Assembly: GCF_016741935.1 (NCBI RefSeq)
Contig: NZ_JAERRG010000001.1
Location: 310,001-374,000, forward strand
Reading direction: 5' to 3'
Length of the DNA: 64,000 nucleotides
Origin: Streptomyces endocoffeicus
Lineage (GTDB): Bacteria; Actinomycetota; Actinomycetes; Streptomycetales; Streptomycetaceae
Below are positions 10,019 to 17,775 of the stretch, in pieces. How positions within the stretch are numbered: the stretch's first letter is position 1; every line of letters starts with the position of its first letter. The translations under genes and the position numbers were made by a program. The notes under the pieces were generated by a model. It did not search any database. It saw only the letters and a program-made list of their open reading frames with translations, and was not told where the DNA came from.

Positions 10019-10675
10019 ATGACCGAGCTCGCGCCCCGCGCCACCGCCCGAATACACCCGCACGACCAGGAGGAGCCGGCACCCGCGGGCCGCGCCCTGC
10101 GGGTGGTCCACGAGTCCGGCGATATCGACCTGGCCGCCGCGGAAGCCGCGGCCGGCCAGTTCCTCACCGCCCTGGGCATCTCCACCTCGTCGGAGAGCCT
10201 GCGCGGCACACCGGGCCGGATGGCCCGCGCGTATGCCGAACTGTTCAGCCCGCGCCCCTTCGACCTGACCACCTTCCCCAACGACGAGGGCTACGACGAA
10301 CTCGTCCTGGCCCGCCGTATCCCCGTCCGGTCGGTGTGTGAACACCATCTGCTGCCGTTCGTCGGCACCGCCCACGTCGGCTACCTGCCCGGCGGCCGCA
10401 TCCTGGGCCTGTCGAAGCTGGCCCGGGTCGTCGAGCACTTCGCCTGCCGCCCGCAGGTCCAGGAACGCCTGACCAAGCAGGTCGCCGACTGGCTTCAGAC
10501 CCATCTGGAACCCAAGGGCGTCGGCGTGGTGATCGAGGCCGAGCACTCCTGTATGACCCTGCGCGGCGTCCAGGCCACCGGATCGAGCACCATGACCTCC
10601 ACCCTGCTCGGGCTGCTGCGTTCCGATGCCCGCTCGCGCGCCGAATTCCTCGCCCTGACCGGTGCGGCCTCGTGA
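10019..10675 (+). CDS. folE: GTP cyclohydrolase I (type IA)
   Basis: A 218-residue enzyme converting GTP to dihydroneopterin triphosphate, the first step of folate or tetrahydropterin synthesis. The zinc and active-site motif SVCEHHLLPF (C107, H109, H110) and the second zinc ligand C178 in EHSCMTLRG are present, as is the folded RVVEHFACRPQVQERLT core. The N terminus is extended and the sequence diverges from a housekeeping copy, so this may be a second folE. A GTGA-overlapping 29-codon frame (10672-10761) follows and looks like a truncated coupled gene. Confidence 0.9.
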   Translation: MTELAPRATARIHPHDQEEPAPAGRALRVVHESGDIDLAAAEAAAGQFLTALGISTSSESLRGTPGRMARAYAELFSPRPFDLTTFPNDEGYDELVLARRIPVRSVCEHHLLPFVGTAHVGYLPGGRILGLSKLARVVEHFACRPQVQERLTKQVADWLQTHLEPKGVGVVIEAEHSCMTLRGVQATGSSTMTSTLLGLLRSDARSRAEFLALTGAAS

Positions 10676-10773
10676 CCGGCAGCGCGTTTCCCACGGGCAT
10701 GGAGGTCACCGCACAGGCCAGTCCGTCAGGCCGGGACGGATGCTCTTCGCCCCGGAGCTGAGGCCGGGTTCCT

Positions 10774-11274
10774 TCATGGCCTGGAGGGCACCGTTCGCAC
10801 CTCCCGCACCGGATGCTTGCTCATGATCGATACCCGGTTGAACGCGTTGATGGTGATCGCCACCCAGATCACCGCGGAGATCTGGTCATCGGCGAGTACC
10901 TCCCGGGCAGCCGCGTAGGCGGATTCCTGTGCGTTGGCGTCGGCCGGGTCGGTCACCACCTCGGCCAGCGCGAGGGCCGCGCGCTCCGGAGGGGTGAACA
11001 CTTCGGTGTCCCGCCAGGCGGCCAGCACCCCCAGCCGCTGCGCCGACTCGCCCCCGCGCAGGGCCGCCCTGGTGTGGGTGTCGAGGCAGTAGGCGCAGCC
11101 GTTCATCTGCGACACGCGGAGGTTGACCAGCTCCACGAGGGTGCGGTCGAGTCCCGCGTCGGCCGCGACCGCGCGGACCGCTTCCGACGTCTGCGTCAGC
11201 GCGTGGAATGCCTTGGGGCTCTGCTTGTCGATGAAGATCCGCCGGGGCGCGGGTCCCGTTGTGTGGCTGCTCAA
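10774..11274 (-). CDS. carboxymuconolactone decarboxylase / AhpD-like protein
   Basis: A 166-residue all-helical protein with the AhpD redox motif CAYCLDTH (CxxC followed by histidine), typical of alkylhydroperoxidase-like proteins that reduce peroxides through a cysteine pair. The TTG start is supported by a strong AAGGAGG ribosome binding site six bases upstream. It is divergent from the pirin gene, so the two oxidative-stress-type genes share a 118-base promoter region. Confidence 0.88.
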   Translation of the reverse strand: MSSHTTGPAPRRIFIDKQSPKAFHALTQTSEAVRAVAADAGLDRTLVELVNLRVSQMNGCAYCLDTHTRAALRGGESAQRLGVLAAWRDTEVFTPPERAALALAEVVTDPADANAQESAYAAAREVLADDQISAVIWVAITINAFNRVSIMSKHPVREVRTVPSRP

Positions 11275-11392
11275 TCCGGGCCTCCTTCGGGACCGCTCAC
11301 GGCCCCGTTCGTCCGTACTCGTGATGGGCTTCGCCCTGTACTCATGGCATGATAGTTGAATCTGGAACTAGGTTGCGTGGGAGGTGGTCTCG

Positions 11393-12376
11393 GTGAGCAA
11401 CGTGGAAGCCGACGAGCATGCGGAGGCGAGCGGCGGGGCGCCGGTACGCGGCGGGCGGCCGACCGAGCCGCCACCGGTCGAGGTGCTCCCCGCGCGGGAA
11501 GTGCCCCTGGGCGGGCCGCGGGCGATGTCCGTGCGGCGGACGCTGCCCCAGCGGGCTCGGACGCTGATCGGAGCCTGGTGCTTCGCCGACCACTACGGTC
11601 CGGACGACGTCACGGCGACCGGCGGCATGGACGTTCCCCCGCATCCGCACACCGGTCTGCAGACGGTGAGCTGGCTGTTCAGCGGGGAGATCGAACACCG
11701 CGACAGCCTCGGCAGTCACGCCTTCGTCCGGCCCGGTGAGCTGAACCTCATGACAGGCGGGTACGGCATCAGTCACTCGGAGGTCTCCACCGCGGACACC
11801 ACCGTCCTCCACGGCGTCCAGCTATGGGTGGCGCTGCCCGAGGCGCACCGGAACACCGGGCGGGACTTCCAGCACTACGCACCCGAACCCGTGCGGGTCG
11901 ACGGAGCCGAGATCAGGGTCTTCCTGGGCTCGCTCGCCGGAGACCTCTCCCCGGTGCGGACCTTCACCCCGCTGCTCGGCGCCCAGATCACCCTTGAACC
12001 GCGAGCGGCGATCACCCTCGCCGTGGACGCCGGTTTCGAGCACGGCCTTCTCGTGGACAGCGGGGAGGTCCATATGGCCGATACCCTGCTGCGCCCGGCC
12101 GACCTGGGCTACGTCCACCCCGGCGTCGAGGCGCTGACGCTGGTGAACGAGTCGGACGCTCCGGCGCGGACGATCCTGCTCGGCGGACTTCCGTTCGAGG
12201 AGGAGATCGTCATGTGGTGGAACTTCATCGGGCGGTCCCACGACGACATCGCCCAGGCTCGCACGGACTGGGAAGCGGGCACTCGCTTCGGTGAGGTGCA
12301 CGGCTACGACGGCAGCCCACTCCCCGCCCCCGAACTCCCCTCGACGCCCCTCAAACCCCGCAGACGCACCCGCTGA
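11393..12376 (+). CDS. pirin-family protein
   Basis: A 327-residue two-cupin protein. The N-terminal cupin has the metal-site pattern PHPHTGLQT and the later HSEVS and LHGVQLW motifs of pirins, some of which act as quercetinases. The GTG at 11393 was chosen because GGGAGG sits eight bases before it; an in-frame GTG at 11384 overlaps that site. A diverged copy of its 3' end is found 5 kb away at 17353-17402. Confidence 0.88.
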   Translation: MSNVEADEHAEASGGAPVRGGRPTEPPPVEVLPAREVPLGGPRAMSVRRTLPQRARTLIGAWCFADHYGPDDVTATGGMDVPPHPHTGLQTVSWLFSGEIEHRDSLGSHAFVRPGELNLMTGGYGISHSEVSTADTTVLHGVQLWVALPEAHRNTGRDFQHYAPEPVRVDGAEIRVFLGSLAGDLSPVRTFTPLLGAQITLEPRAAITLAVDAGFEHGLLVDSGEVHMADTLLRPADLGYVHPGVEALTLVNESDAPARTILLGGLPFEEEIVMWWNFIGRSHDDIAQARTDWEAGTRFGEVHGYDGSPLPAPELPSTPLKPRRRTR

Positions 12377-12776
12377 CCTGGGCTTTCACCGAAGGCGAGC
12401 CATCGCTAACCGCTCGATCATTACGCTCCCGGCCCAGCGACCGTACGACGCGTGCAGGCCCTCTTTCGTCCCTTCACGGGACCGGTGATGAGTCTCAGGT
12501 TCGGCTGTCTGTGACAGTCCCTGGCAGACCTTATGCTGACCCAGTGCTGACTTCCTGACTGCCTGTCAGAGCGACTGGCCTGTGGGGGGTTATATGGACC
12601 CTGCCGATCTTGACCTGGCCGGGGTCGCGCTGCGGTCAGCGATAGCCGCGGGGGGCGTCATGACGGTGCGCCCGAATGGACTGGAATGACGCTCCCGGCC
12701 CCAAGTCAACGTACGGACATTACGAAAAGCCCAGCGCGGCCAAGCTGCCGCGTCGCGGGCCCTTCGACATCCCCGC
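12377..12776. other. 400 bp without a confident gene
   Basis: It contains one short frame with a good ribosome binding site (12594-12689, 31 residues, GTGGGGGG upstream) that I do not recognise. The junction with the TerB remnant follows. No hairpin or promoter stands out. Confidence 0.35.
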
Positions 12777-13070
12777 AGCGTGGCCCAGCTGATCGCCGCC
12801 AACGAGGTGCTGCAGAACTTCCCCGCCGACGACCTGCACCGTCGTTTCCACGACTACCTGGACAAGCTCGCCGTCGACTTCGCCTTCGGCAAGGTCGGCG
12901 TCCTCCAGGAAGTCGCCAAGGCGAAGAAGAAGCCCGCCGAGGCGCGGGCCGTCATCCAGATCGGCATCATCATCGGCGGCGCGGACGGCGACTTCGCCAA
13001 GACTGAACAGGCCGTCGTCCGCGAAGCCTGCTTCACCCTGGATCTGCCGCCCGACGAATTCGACCTGTAG
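12777..13070 (+). pseudogene. truncated TerB-family tellurite resistance gene
   Basis: About 97 codons match the C-terminal two thirds of TerB (VAQLIAANEVLQNF through PPDEFDL): four helices with the acidic IGGADGDFAKTEQ loop. The first third of the usual 150-residue protein is missing, including the first acidic metal-binding loop, and the bases before it (12690-12776) do not encode it in any frame. A leftover GTG at 12780 could start a shortened product, but a functional protein is unlikely. Confidence 0.7.
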
Positions 13071-13093
13071 GTCGGCGGACTGCCCTGTGGAGC

Positions 13094-13131
13094 GGGCGGA
13101 GCGTGTCCACCACCCCGGGCATGCTCCGCCC
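13094..13131 (+). terminator. hairpin after the TerB remnant
   Basis: Inverted repeat GGGCGGAGC / GCTCCGCCC, 9 bp with a 20-base loop, in the gap between the convergent TerB remnant and ion channel genes. There is no U tract, as is normal in Streptomyces. Confidence 0.45.
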
Positions 13132-13235
13132 GGTCGGGCCGACCCACGGCGGACCGGCGGTCGTCCGCGCCGCCACGAAGCAAGTCGGCCCCGTCTCCGG
13201 CGCGCAAGGAAAGACCGACGGCCCTCTCCCCTGCC

Positions 13236-14159
13236 CTACCCACCGGGTACGCCGGTCGCCTGGCGTTCCCTCTGCTCCTCCGCCGTCCCGCAGCCACACC
13301 TCCCGTCGGCCGCGTCGAGAGCGGTTTCGAGCTCGTCAAGGGCCCGGCGGGCAGTCTTGATGCGGTCGCGCAGCACGTCCTCGCCGGGGCCGGCGGGCTC
13401 GGAGGGCGAAGGCCGGTGTTCCATGGCGGTCTCCATCTGGCGTGCCTCCTCAAGGGAGTTGATGACGACGCCGATGAGCAGATTGACCAGGACGAAAGAG
13501 CCGAAGAGCACGAACGAGCCGAAGTAGACGATGGTCCAGCGGGAGATCTCCAGCCCGGCGCGTACCGCGTCTCCCAGTCCGTCCAGGGTGATGAGGAGGA
13601 AGAGCGTCAGGACGGCTCGGCCGATCGAACCGTAGTGCTCCGGATCGTCGTCGGCGAAGAACACCCAGCCGACCATGGCGTAGACGTACAGCAGCAGGGT
13701 GCCCACCAGGACGAAGCTCAGCATGCCCGGAAGGCTCTTGCCGATGGCCGAGATCACGATCCGCACCTGCGGCAGGAACCGCGCGGCACGCAGCACCCGG
13801 GCCAGCCTCAGCAGCCGCAGCACGGTCGCGTTCTCGCGCGCGACGGGAAGGAACGCGAGCACCACGACGGCGATGTCGAAAAGGTTCCAGGGGTCGCGGA
13901 CGAAGTCCCGGGGCCGGTCGGCGTGAGCCGCGGCCCGTAACAGGATCTCGGCGGTGAAGACCGTCAGGAATACGTGTTCCAGCATCTTCAGCTCGGTGTA
14001 CCAGCGGTCCACCGCACCGCTGTACGTCTCGACTCCGAGAACGGCGGCATTGGCCATGATGACGGCGAAGACCGCCATGCCGAACCAGTCCGAGTCGACG
14101 ACACGGCGGGAGCTCTCCGCGAGAGCGTGCACCTTCGGTGCGACGGTCCGGTCCGCCAT
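13236..14159 (-). CDS. voltage-gated-type ion channel (ion transporter family)
   Basis: A 307-residue six-helix channel subunit. Helices S1-S3 lie at about residues 24-44, 55-77 and 91-105. S4 carries five arginines at exact three-residue spacing (R115, R118, R121, R124, R127). S5 is at 145-165 and S6 at 209-235. The pore loop reads TLDGLGD (191-197), where bacterial sodium channels have TLESW, so selectivity is unclear. A charged C-terminal helix (about 260-290) may be a tetramerising coiled coil. The ATG at 14159 follows GAGGACAGTGAG. Confidence 0.85.
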   Translation of the reverse strand: MADRTVAPKVHALAESSRRVVDSDWFGMAVFAVIMANAAVLGVETYSGAVDRWYTELKMLEHVFLTVFTAEILLRAAAHADRPRDFVRDPWNLFDIAVVVLAFLPVARENATVLRLLRLARVLRAARFLPQVRIVISAIGKSLPGMLSFVLVGTLLLYVYAMVGWVFFADDDPEHYGSIGRAVLTLFLLITLDGLGDAVRAGLEISRWTIVYFGSFVLFGSFVLVNLLIGVVINSLEEARQMETAMEHRPSPSEPAGPGEDVLRDRIKTARRALDELETALDAADGRCGCGTAEEQRERQATGVPGG

Positions 14160-14224
14160 CTCACTGTCCTCAACTCTGCGTTGCAATAACTCGATGTGGA
14201 TCGCAAGTCAGACAAGCGCCACAC

Positions 14225-14920
14225 CTATGACCACCGGTCGAACCTCGCCGCTTCCACGTGTGGTCGCGATACCTGGTCGAGCAGAACAATCGAAGCCGCC
14301 TCCGCCATCGAGGCGGGGACCGGACCCACTAAGGCATCTGGGCACGCCGCGTCGGGTGCGGGCAATGCGGTCAGCAGGCGGTCGAGGCCCCGCCGATGCC
14401 GGGCGAAGACGCGTGGCGGAGCCCACCTGCCCCGCGCCCTTTGCCCCGCCAACGCCTCGTCCGCCCCCACGTCCAGGAGCACCACGTGCAGCTCACGCCG
14501 TTGCCGGCCGGCGGACCGGGCCAACCACCGGCGCAGCCAGGGCCGGCTGCCGCAGTCGTGCACCAGCAGCGGCGACATACGGCGCAGCTGCCGCCGCAGC
14601 CATTGGAAGTGTCTGAGCCGAGCCCAGGGCCGGTAGCTGCCGTACGGCAGCCAATCGGGCATAACCGCCTCGCATGCGAGGTGGACCGTCCTCGGATCGA
14701 TGGTGGGCGCGGCCCTTGACCAGCGCTCCATCAAGGTGCTCTTCCCGCTTCCGGGCAGACCGGAGACGACCACCACCGCGCCGGCCGGGTAGGCCAGGAC
14801 GACGGGAGCGTCGGTGTGCCCACGCAGATCGACCACGCCCTGCGGCCGAAGGCATCGGCCCGGCCGCTGATTTGGTCGTGCCGACGTGCCCGCCGCGCCC
14901 ACCTTGTCGATCGTGCTCAC
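14225..14920 (-). CDS. P-loop ATPase / putative nucleoside-type kinase
   Basis: A 231-residue protein with a perfect Walker A motif, SGLPGSGKST (residues about 53-62), followed by a lid-like arginine-rich region (RLRHFQWLRRQLRR) and a second conserved segment (ELHVVLLDVGADEAL). This is the layout of small AAA/polynucleotide-kinase-like proteins common in Streptomyces. It is probably cytoplasmic. The substrate cannot be told. It is separated by 65 bp from the downstream channel gene and could be cotranscribed with it. Confidence 0.7.
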   Translation of the reverse strand: MSTIDKVGAAGTSARPNQRPGRCLRPQGVVDLRGHTDAPVVLAYPAGAVVVVSGLPGSGKSTLMERWSRAAPTIDPRTVHLACEAVMPDWLPYGSYRPWARLRHFQWLRRQLRRMSPLLVHDCGSRPWLRRWLARSAGRQRRELHVVLLDVGADEALAGQRARGRWAPPRVFARHRRGLDRLLTALPAPDAACPDALVGPVPASMAEAASIVLLDQVSRPHVEAARFDRWS

Positions 14921-15182
14921 GGTTGTTGCCTCTAATCCCGCGGTCAGCGGCCAACACCGCCACCATCACATCAACGGCCGCATGCACATACACGTGGCGC
15001 GGTAGTCCTTGGTGATCCCCTCCAGATCCGACGCGCGGCGGCAGCGGTGAAGGCCCAGCGTGAATCTACAGCACCGTAGAAAGACAAGGAGGCGGCGAGC
15101 GATCATTTGAAGCCACCGGCCTGCGCCGAGTCGCCTCCGGACCGCGGCAGCCTGGTCCTTCGCTCGTCGCCGCGAGGCGACC

Positions 15183-15392
15183 ATGCCCGGCGAGGACCTT
15201 CAGGTCTTTCTCAAGGCGGTGGCCGGCGGAACCCGTCAACAGCTCTTTTCGCACTCCGCCGGAGGGGAGGACCTGACGGTCGGGGAGGTCGCCGAGCGGG
15301 CCGGGCCTGTCGACAACCTCCGAGCACCTCGCGGTCCTCCGGCGCCCCGGCGCCTGCCCCAGTCCACGCGCGCCGGCAAGCTGGTCCGCTAG
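15183..15392 (+). pseudogene. frameshifted ArsR-family regulator remnant
   Basis: The frame starts MPGEDLQVFLKAVAGGTRQQL and continues with DLTVGEVAERAG, the start of an ArsR winged helix. The recognition helix (TSEHLAVLRR) is only readable in the +1 frame, and STRAGKLVR returns to the first frame before a stop. At least two frameshifts and the loss of the C-terminal half mean it is not functional. Confidence 0.55.
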
Positions 15393-15428
15393 GCGGCGGC
15401 AATCTCCTTGTGGTGGCGAGCGTCCCCA

Positions 15429-16358
15429 CTACACCGAGGTGGTCGCATGCAGAATCGCGACCAGCGTGACCGCCGAGTTCGCCGAGGACAGCGCCGAGGC
15501 CGTGGTACCCACCGCGGCCCCCCAGGCGGCCAGACCCACCGTCGTGAAAACTGGGGGCCAGATACGCCCGGCGGGGGCCGGGCCCAGTAGAGCGGCCACC
15601 CGACGCGGCACCGGTCCCATGGCAGCGAAACCCGCCAGCGTGGCGACCGGCGCACCGCCCGACATCAGCGCGGACCTGCCGACCGCAAGTGCCACGGTGC
15701 GCCGGCTGCCGATCGCCTGCGCCGCCTCCTCGTCCGCCCACCGCTCGGCCGTGTAGACGACCGCGGTCCGCAGCGGGCGCAGGAACGGGTTGGCCCGCGC
15801 CGCGAGCTGGACGGTGAGCAGAAACCGATGGTGCCGGTGGGCCAGATGCGCGCGCTCGTGAGCGAACAACGCCCGACGCTCGGCCGAGCCCAGCCCGGCG
15901 AGCATCCCGGTACTCACCACGACCCGGCCTCTCGTACCCGGCAGTGCGTAGGCATACGGCGACTCATCGGGCAGCACCGCCACCGGCGTGGCGGGCAGGC
16001 CCGCAAGGGCACGCTCAGCGCGGCGCCGCACTCGCTGGTGGCGCCATAAAACTCGTGCGCACGCGGCGAGCACGGCGATCAGAGCCGGGATGGCGGCCTT
16101 GCCCGTCACCTCGTCGGACGGGACGGCCTCGCGCACCTCCGGATCCGACCAGCCGTCAGGCAGCGGGTTGCCGGGCAACTGCGCGGTGCCGACCACCATC
16201 AACAGCGCCAGACACAGTGTGCTGCACACCGCGAACACCCCGGCGACCGCCGACAGCAGCCAGGTCGCCGCACGCGGGTGCAGGTGCTGCTCAGCCAGAC
16301 GGGCGATCGGCCACGCCGTTAGGGGCAGCACGAGCGGGAGGAAGACGAAGACTCCCAT
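15429..16358 (-). CDS. M56/M48-type membrane metalloprotease (BlaR1-like)
   Basis: A 309-residue integral membrane protease with helices near the N terminus (about 1-18, 33-58, 88-105), the zinc motif HERAH (H167, E168, H171), a likely third ligand E205 in ERWADEEA, and C-terminal hydrophobic helices. It lacks the penicillin-binding sensor domain of true BlaR1. It follows a BlaI-type repressor by 8 bp, so the pair is expected to act as signal-dependent protease and substrate repressor; the signal is unknown. Confidence 0.85.
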   Translation of the reverse strand: MGVFVFLPLVLPLTAWPIARLAEQHLHPRAATWLLSAVAGVFAVCSTLCLALLMVVGTAQLPGNPLPDGWSDPEVREAVPSDEVTGKAAIPALIAVLAACARVLWRHQRVRRRAERALAGLPATPVAVLPDESPYAYALPGTRGRVVVSTGMLAGLGSAERRALFAHERAHLAHRHHRFLLTVQLAARANPFLRPLRTAVVYTAERWADEEAAQAIGSRRTVALAVGRSALMSGGAPVATLAGFAAMGPVPRRVAALLGPAPAGRIWPPVFTTVGLAAWGAAVGTTASALSSANSAVTLVAILHATTSV

Positions 16359-16366
16359 GAGTTCCC

Positions 16367-16750
16367 TTACTCCTCCGCTTCCCCGGCCCGCTCCAACAGA
16401 CCCCGCAGCATCCGCTCATCCTGCGGCGGCAGGCCGGTCACGAAGCTGGCCAGCACCGCCTCGCGGTCGCTCTCCCCGTCGAGCACCCGCCGCATCCTCA
16501 GCGCCGCCAGGCCCGCTTCGTCGGCCGTCGCCGTCCAGACGAACGTCCGGCCCTCCTTCTCCCGAGTCACCGCGCCCTTGGCCAGCAACCGCGTGAGAAT
16601 GGTGATCACAGTGGTGTGGGCGAGAGTGCCGCCAAGTCGCTCACGGACCCACCCCGTGCTCACCGGCTCCGGTGCCTCGCGAAGAGCCGCCAGGACCTGC
16701 ACCTCCAGCTCGCCCTGACCTCGACGTCGGCCATGCTCCCGGTCTTTCAC
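16367..16750 (-). CDS. BlaI/MecI/CopY-family repressor
   Basis: A 127-residue winged-helix repressor (LEVQVLAALREAPEPVSTGWVRERL, then HTTVITILTRLLAKGAV) with a C-terminal dimerisation helix. The GTG at 16750 is chosen because GGAGG lies six bases upstream and family proteins start here; the frame is open to 16864, across the operator. The operator TCTACATTTATGTAGA sits 86 bases upstream, between this gene and tatA, so autoregulation and control of tatA are both likely. Confidence 0.88.
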   Translation of the reverse strand: MKDREHGRRRGQGELEVQVLAALREAPEPVSTGWVRERLGGTLAHTTVITILTRLLAKGAVTREKEGRTFVWTATADEAGLAALRMRRVLDGESDREAVLASFVTGLPPQDERMLRGLLERAGEAEE

Positions 16751-16835
16751 ACCCCGCCTCCTTCCAGTCGCATGCCGCCCGCCCCGGACAGGAGCTTCAT
16801 CGTAGCCAGCGGCCCATGGCCCCCTGGTCCGCGCT

Positions 16836-16851
16836 TCTACATTTATGTAGA
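16836..16851. promoter_or_regulatory. BlaI-type operator between blaI-like gene and tatA
   Basis: The sequence TCTACATTTATGTAGA has perfect 7-bp arms around two central bases. It contains the TACA/TGTA signature of BlaI/MecI operators. It lies in the divergent promoter region and is a low-GC island in very high-GC DNA. Confidence 0.75.
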
Positions 16852-16913
16852 TTGATCTCGTCATTCGAGGGGCATTCTCAGCGCCCGCAACCTACCGGAG
16901 GAGACACTCACCG

Positions 16914-17153
16914 ATGTTGGGCCTCAGCGAGCTCGCCCTTCTCCTCATCGTCGTCATCGTCCTGATCGGCGCCAAGAAGCTCCCAGACCTCACCCGCTCC
17001 GCGGGCAAAGCGGCCCGCATCTTCAAGAGCGAAGCCAGAGCCATGAAGGCCGACGACTCCCCGGCTGACGGCACGAGCGCTCCGCGCGTCATCAAGGCCA
17101 CTCCGGACGACGTCACGCGCAAAGCCCCGGGAGCAGAAAGCGGTCAGGGCTGA
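16914..17153 (+). CDS. tatA: twin-arginine translocase subunit TatA/TatE
   Basis: A 79-residue protein with a short N-terminal transmembrane helix (ELALLLIVVIVLIG), the hinge and amphipathic helix (KKLPDLTRSAGKAARIFKSEA) and a charged tail: the standard TatA plan. A strong GGAGGAG lies upstream. It stands alone rather than with tatC, so it is probably an accessory copy. Its promoter carries the BlaI-type operator. Confidence 0.9.
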   Translation: MLGLSELALLLIVVIVLIGAKKLPDLTRSAGKAARIFKSEARAMKADDSPADGTSAPRVIKATPDDVTRKAPGAESGQG

Positions 17154-17157
17154 CCCC

Positions 17158-17301
17158 TCACCCGCCCTCCCTCGTGCGTTGGCCCGACGTTCCGACATCA
17201 AGGTCGCTGGGCAGGTAGGTGCCGGCCATAGTGCCGTCGTATCCAGTGTCGCGGGCAACGGCGTCGAGACTGGGGTACCTCTGGCCAGGTTCGCCGATCA
17301 T
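17158..17301 (-). other. unidentified 47-residue open frame or gene 3' end
   Basis: The frame contains NAMIGEPGQRYPSLDAVARD and ends TREGG just past the tatA stop. The same frame is open upstream of its ATG (SHPRRLRN), so it looks like the tail of a lost gene. The family is not recognised. Confidence 0.25.
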
Positions 17302-17352
17302 GGCGTTTCGAAGTCGGCGCGGGTGAGTTAGAGAGCTGCTTTCCTGGATGTC

Positions 17353-17402
17353 CTCAAACCCCGCGGACGCACACGCTGAACCGAGCCTTCACCGGAGGCG
17401 GG
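17353..17402. repeat. diverged duplicate of the pirin gene 3' end
   Basis: About 50 bases match 12350-12402 (last codons, stop and following bases of the pirin gene) at roughly 80 percent or better, including CCTCAAACCCCGC and TTCACCG. It is a fragment without the rest of the gene, so it marks an old partial duplication or a second degraded pirin gene. Confidence 0.6.
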
Positions 17403-17775
17403 CCCGCCGTGATGGCCGGCGCGGCGGCCGCCCCCGATGACGGCATGGCACGCCGTCAAGAGTTGGCGAGCGAGAGCACCGGCGCTCCGGACATGCCTCC
17501 AACTCTGAAGTGGGGCGATCGATACTTCCGCAGCGATGCGGTCAAGCCGAGCGCCTTCATTCAACTAGTGAATTCAGCACGGCCCTTGACCGACAAGGGC
17601 CGGGTCCAAGACAGTCGTTCCGTGTGAGCGCTCTCTCGACCTCATCGGCGCTCGCTCTGCCCACTGTGCCCGAGTTCCCGTAGCCCGATCTCCCATCGCC
17701 CCCACGCCAGGAGCGGGCTACGGGGGCTCGCACATCCCGTCACTGCGATTACTTCAAACGAAAGCAGCCCCCCAC
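17403..17775. other. 370 bp without a confident gene, upstream of GH16
   Basis: A possible 72-codon frame (17409-17627) has no recognisable domain. The last 130 bases before the glucanase should hold its promoter, but I see no clear palindrome or consensus boxes. Confidence 0.3.

Noticed and set aside
17409..17627. 72-codon frame upstream of the GH16 gene
   Set aside because: No ribosome binding site, no recognisable domain; lies in a stretch of duplicated debris.
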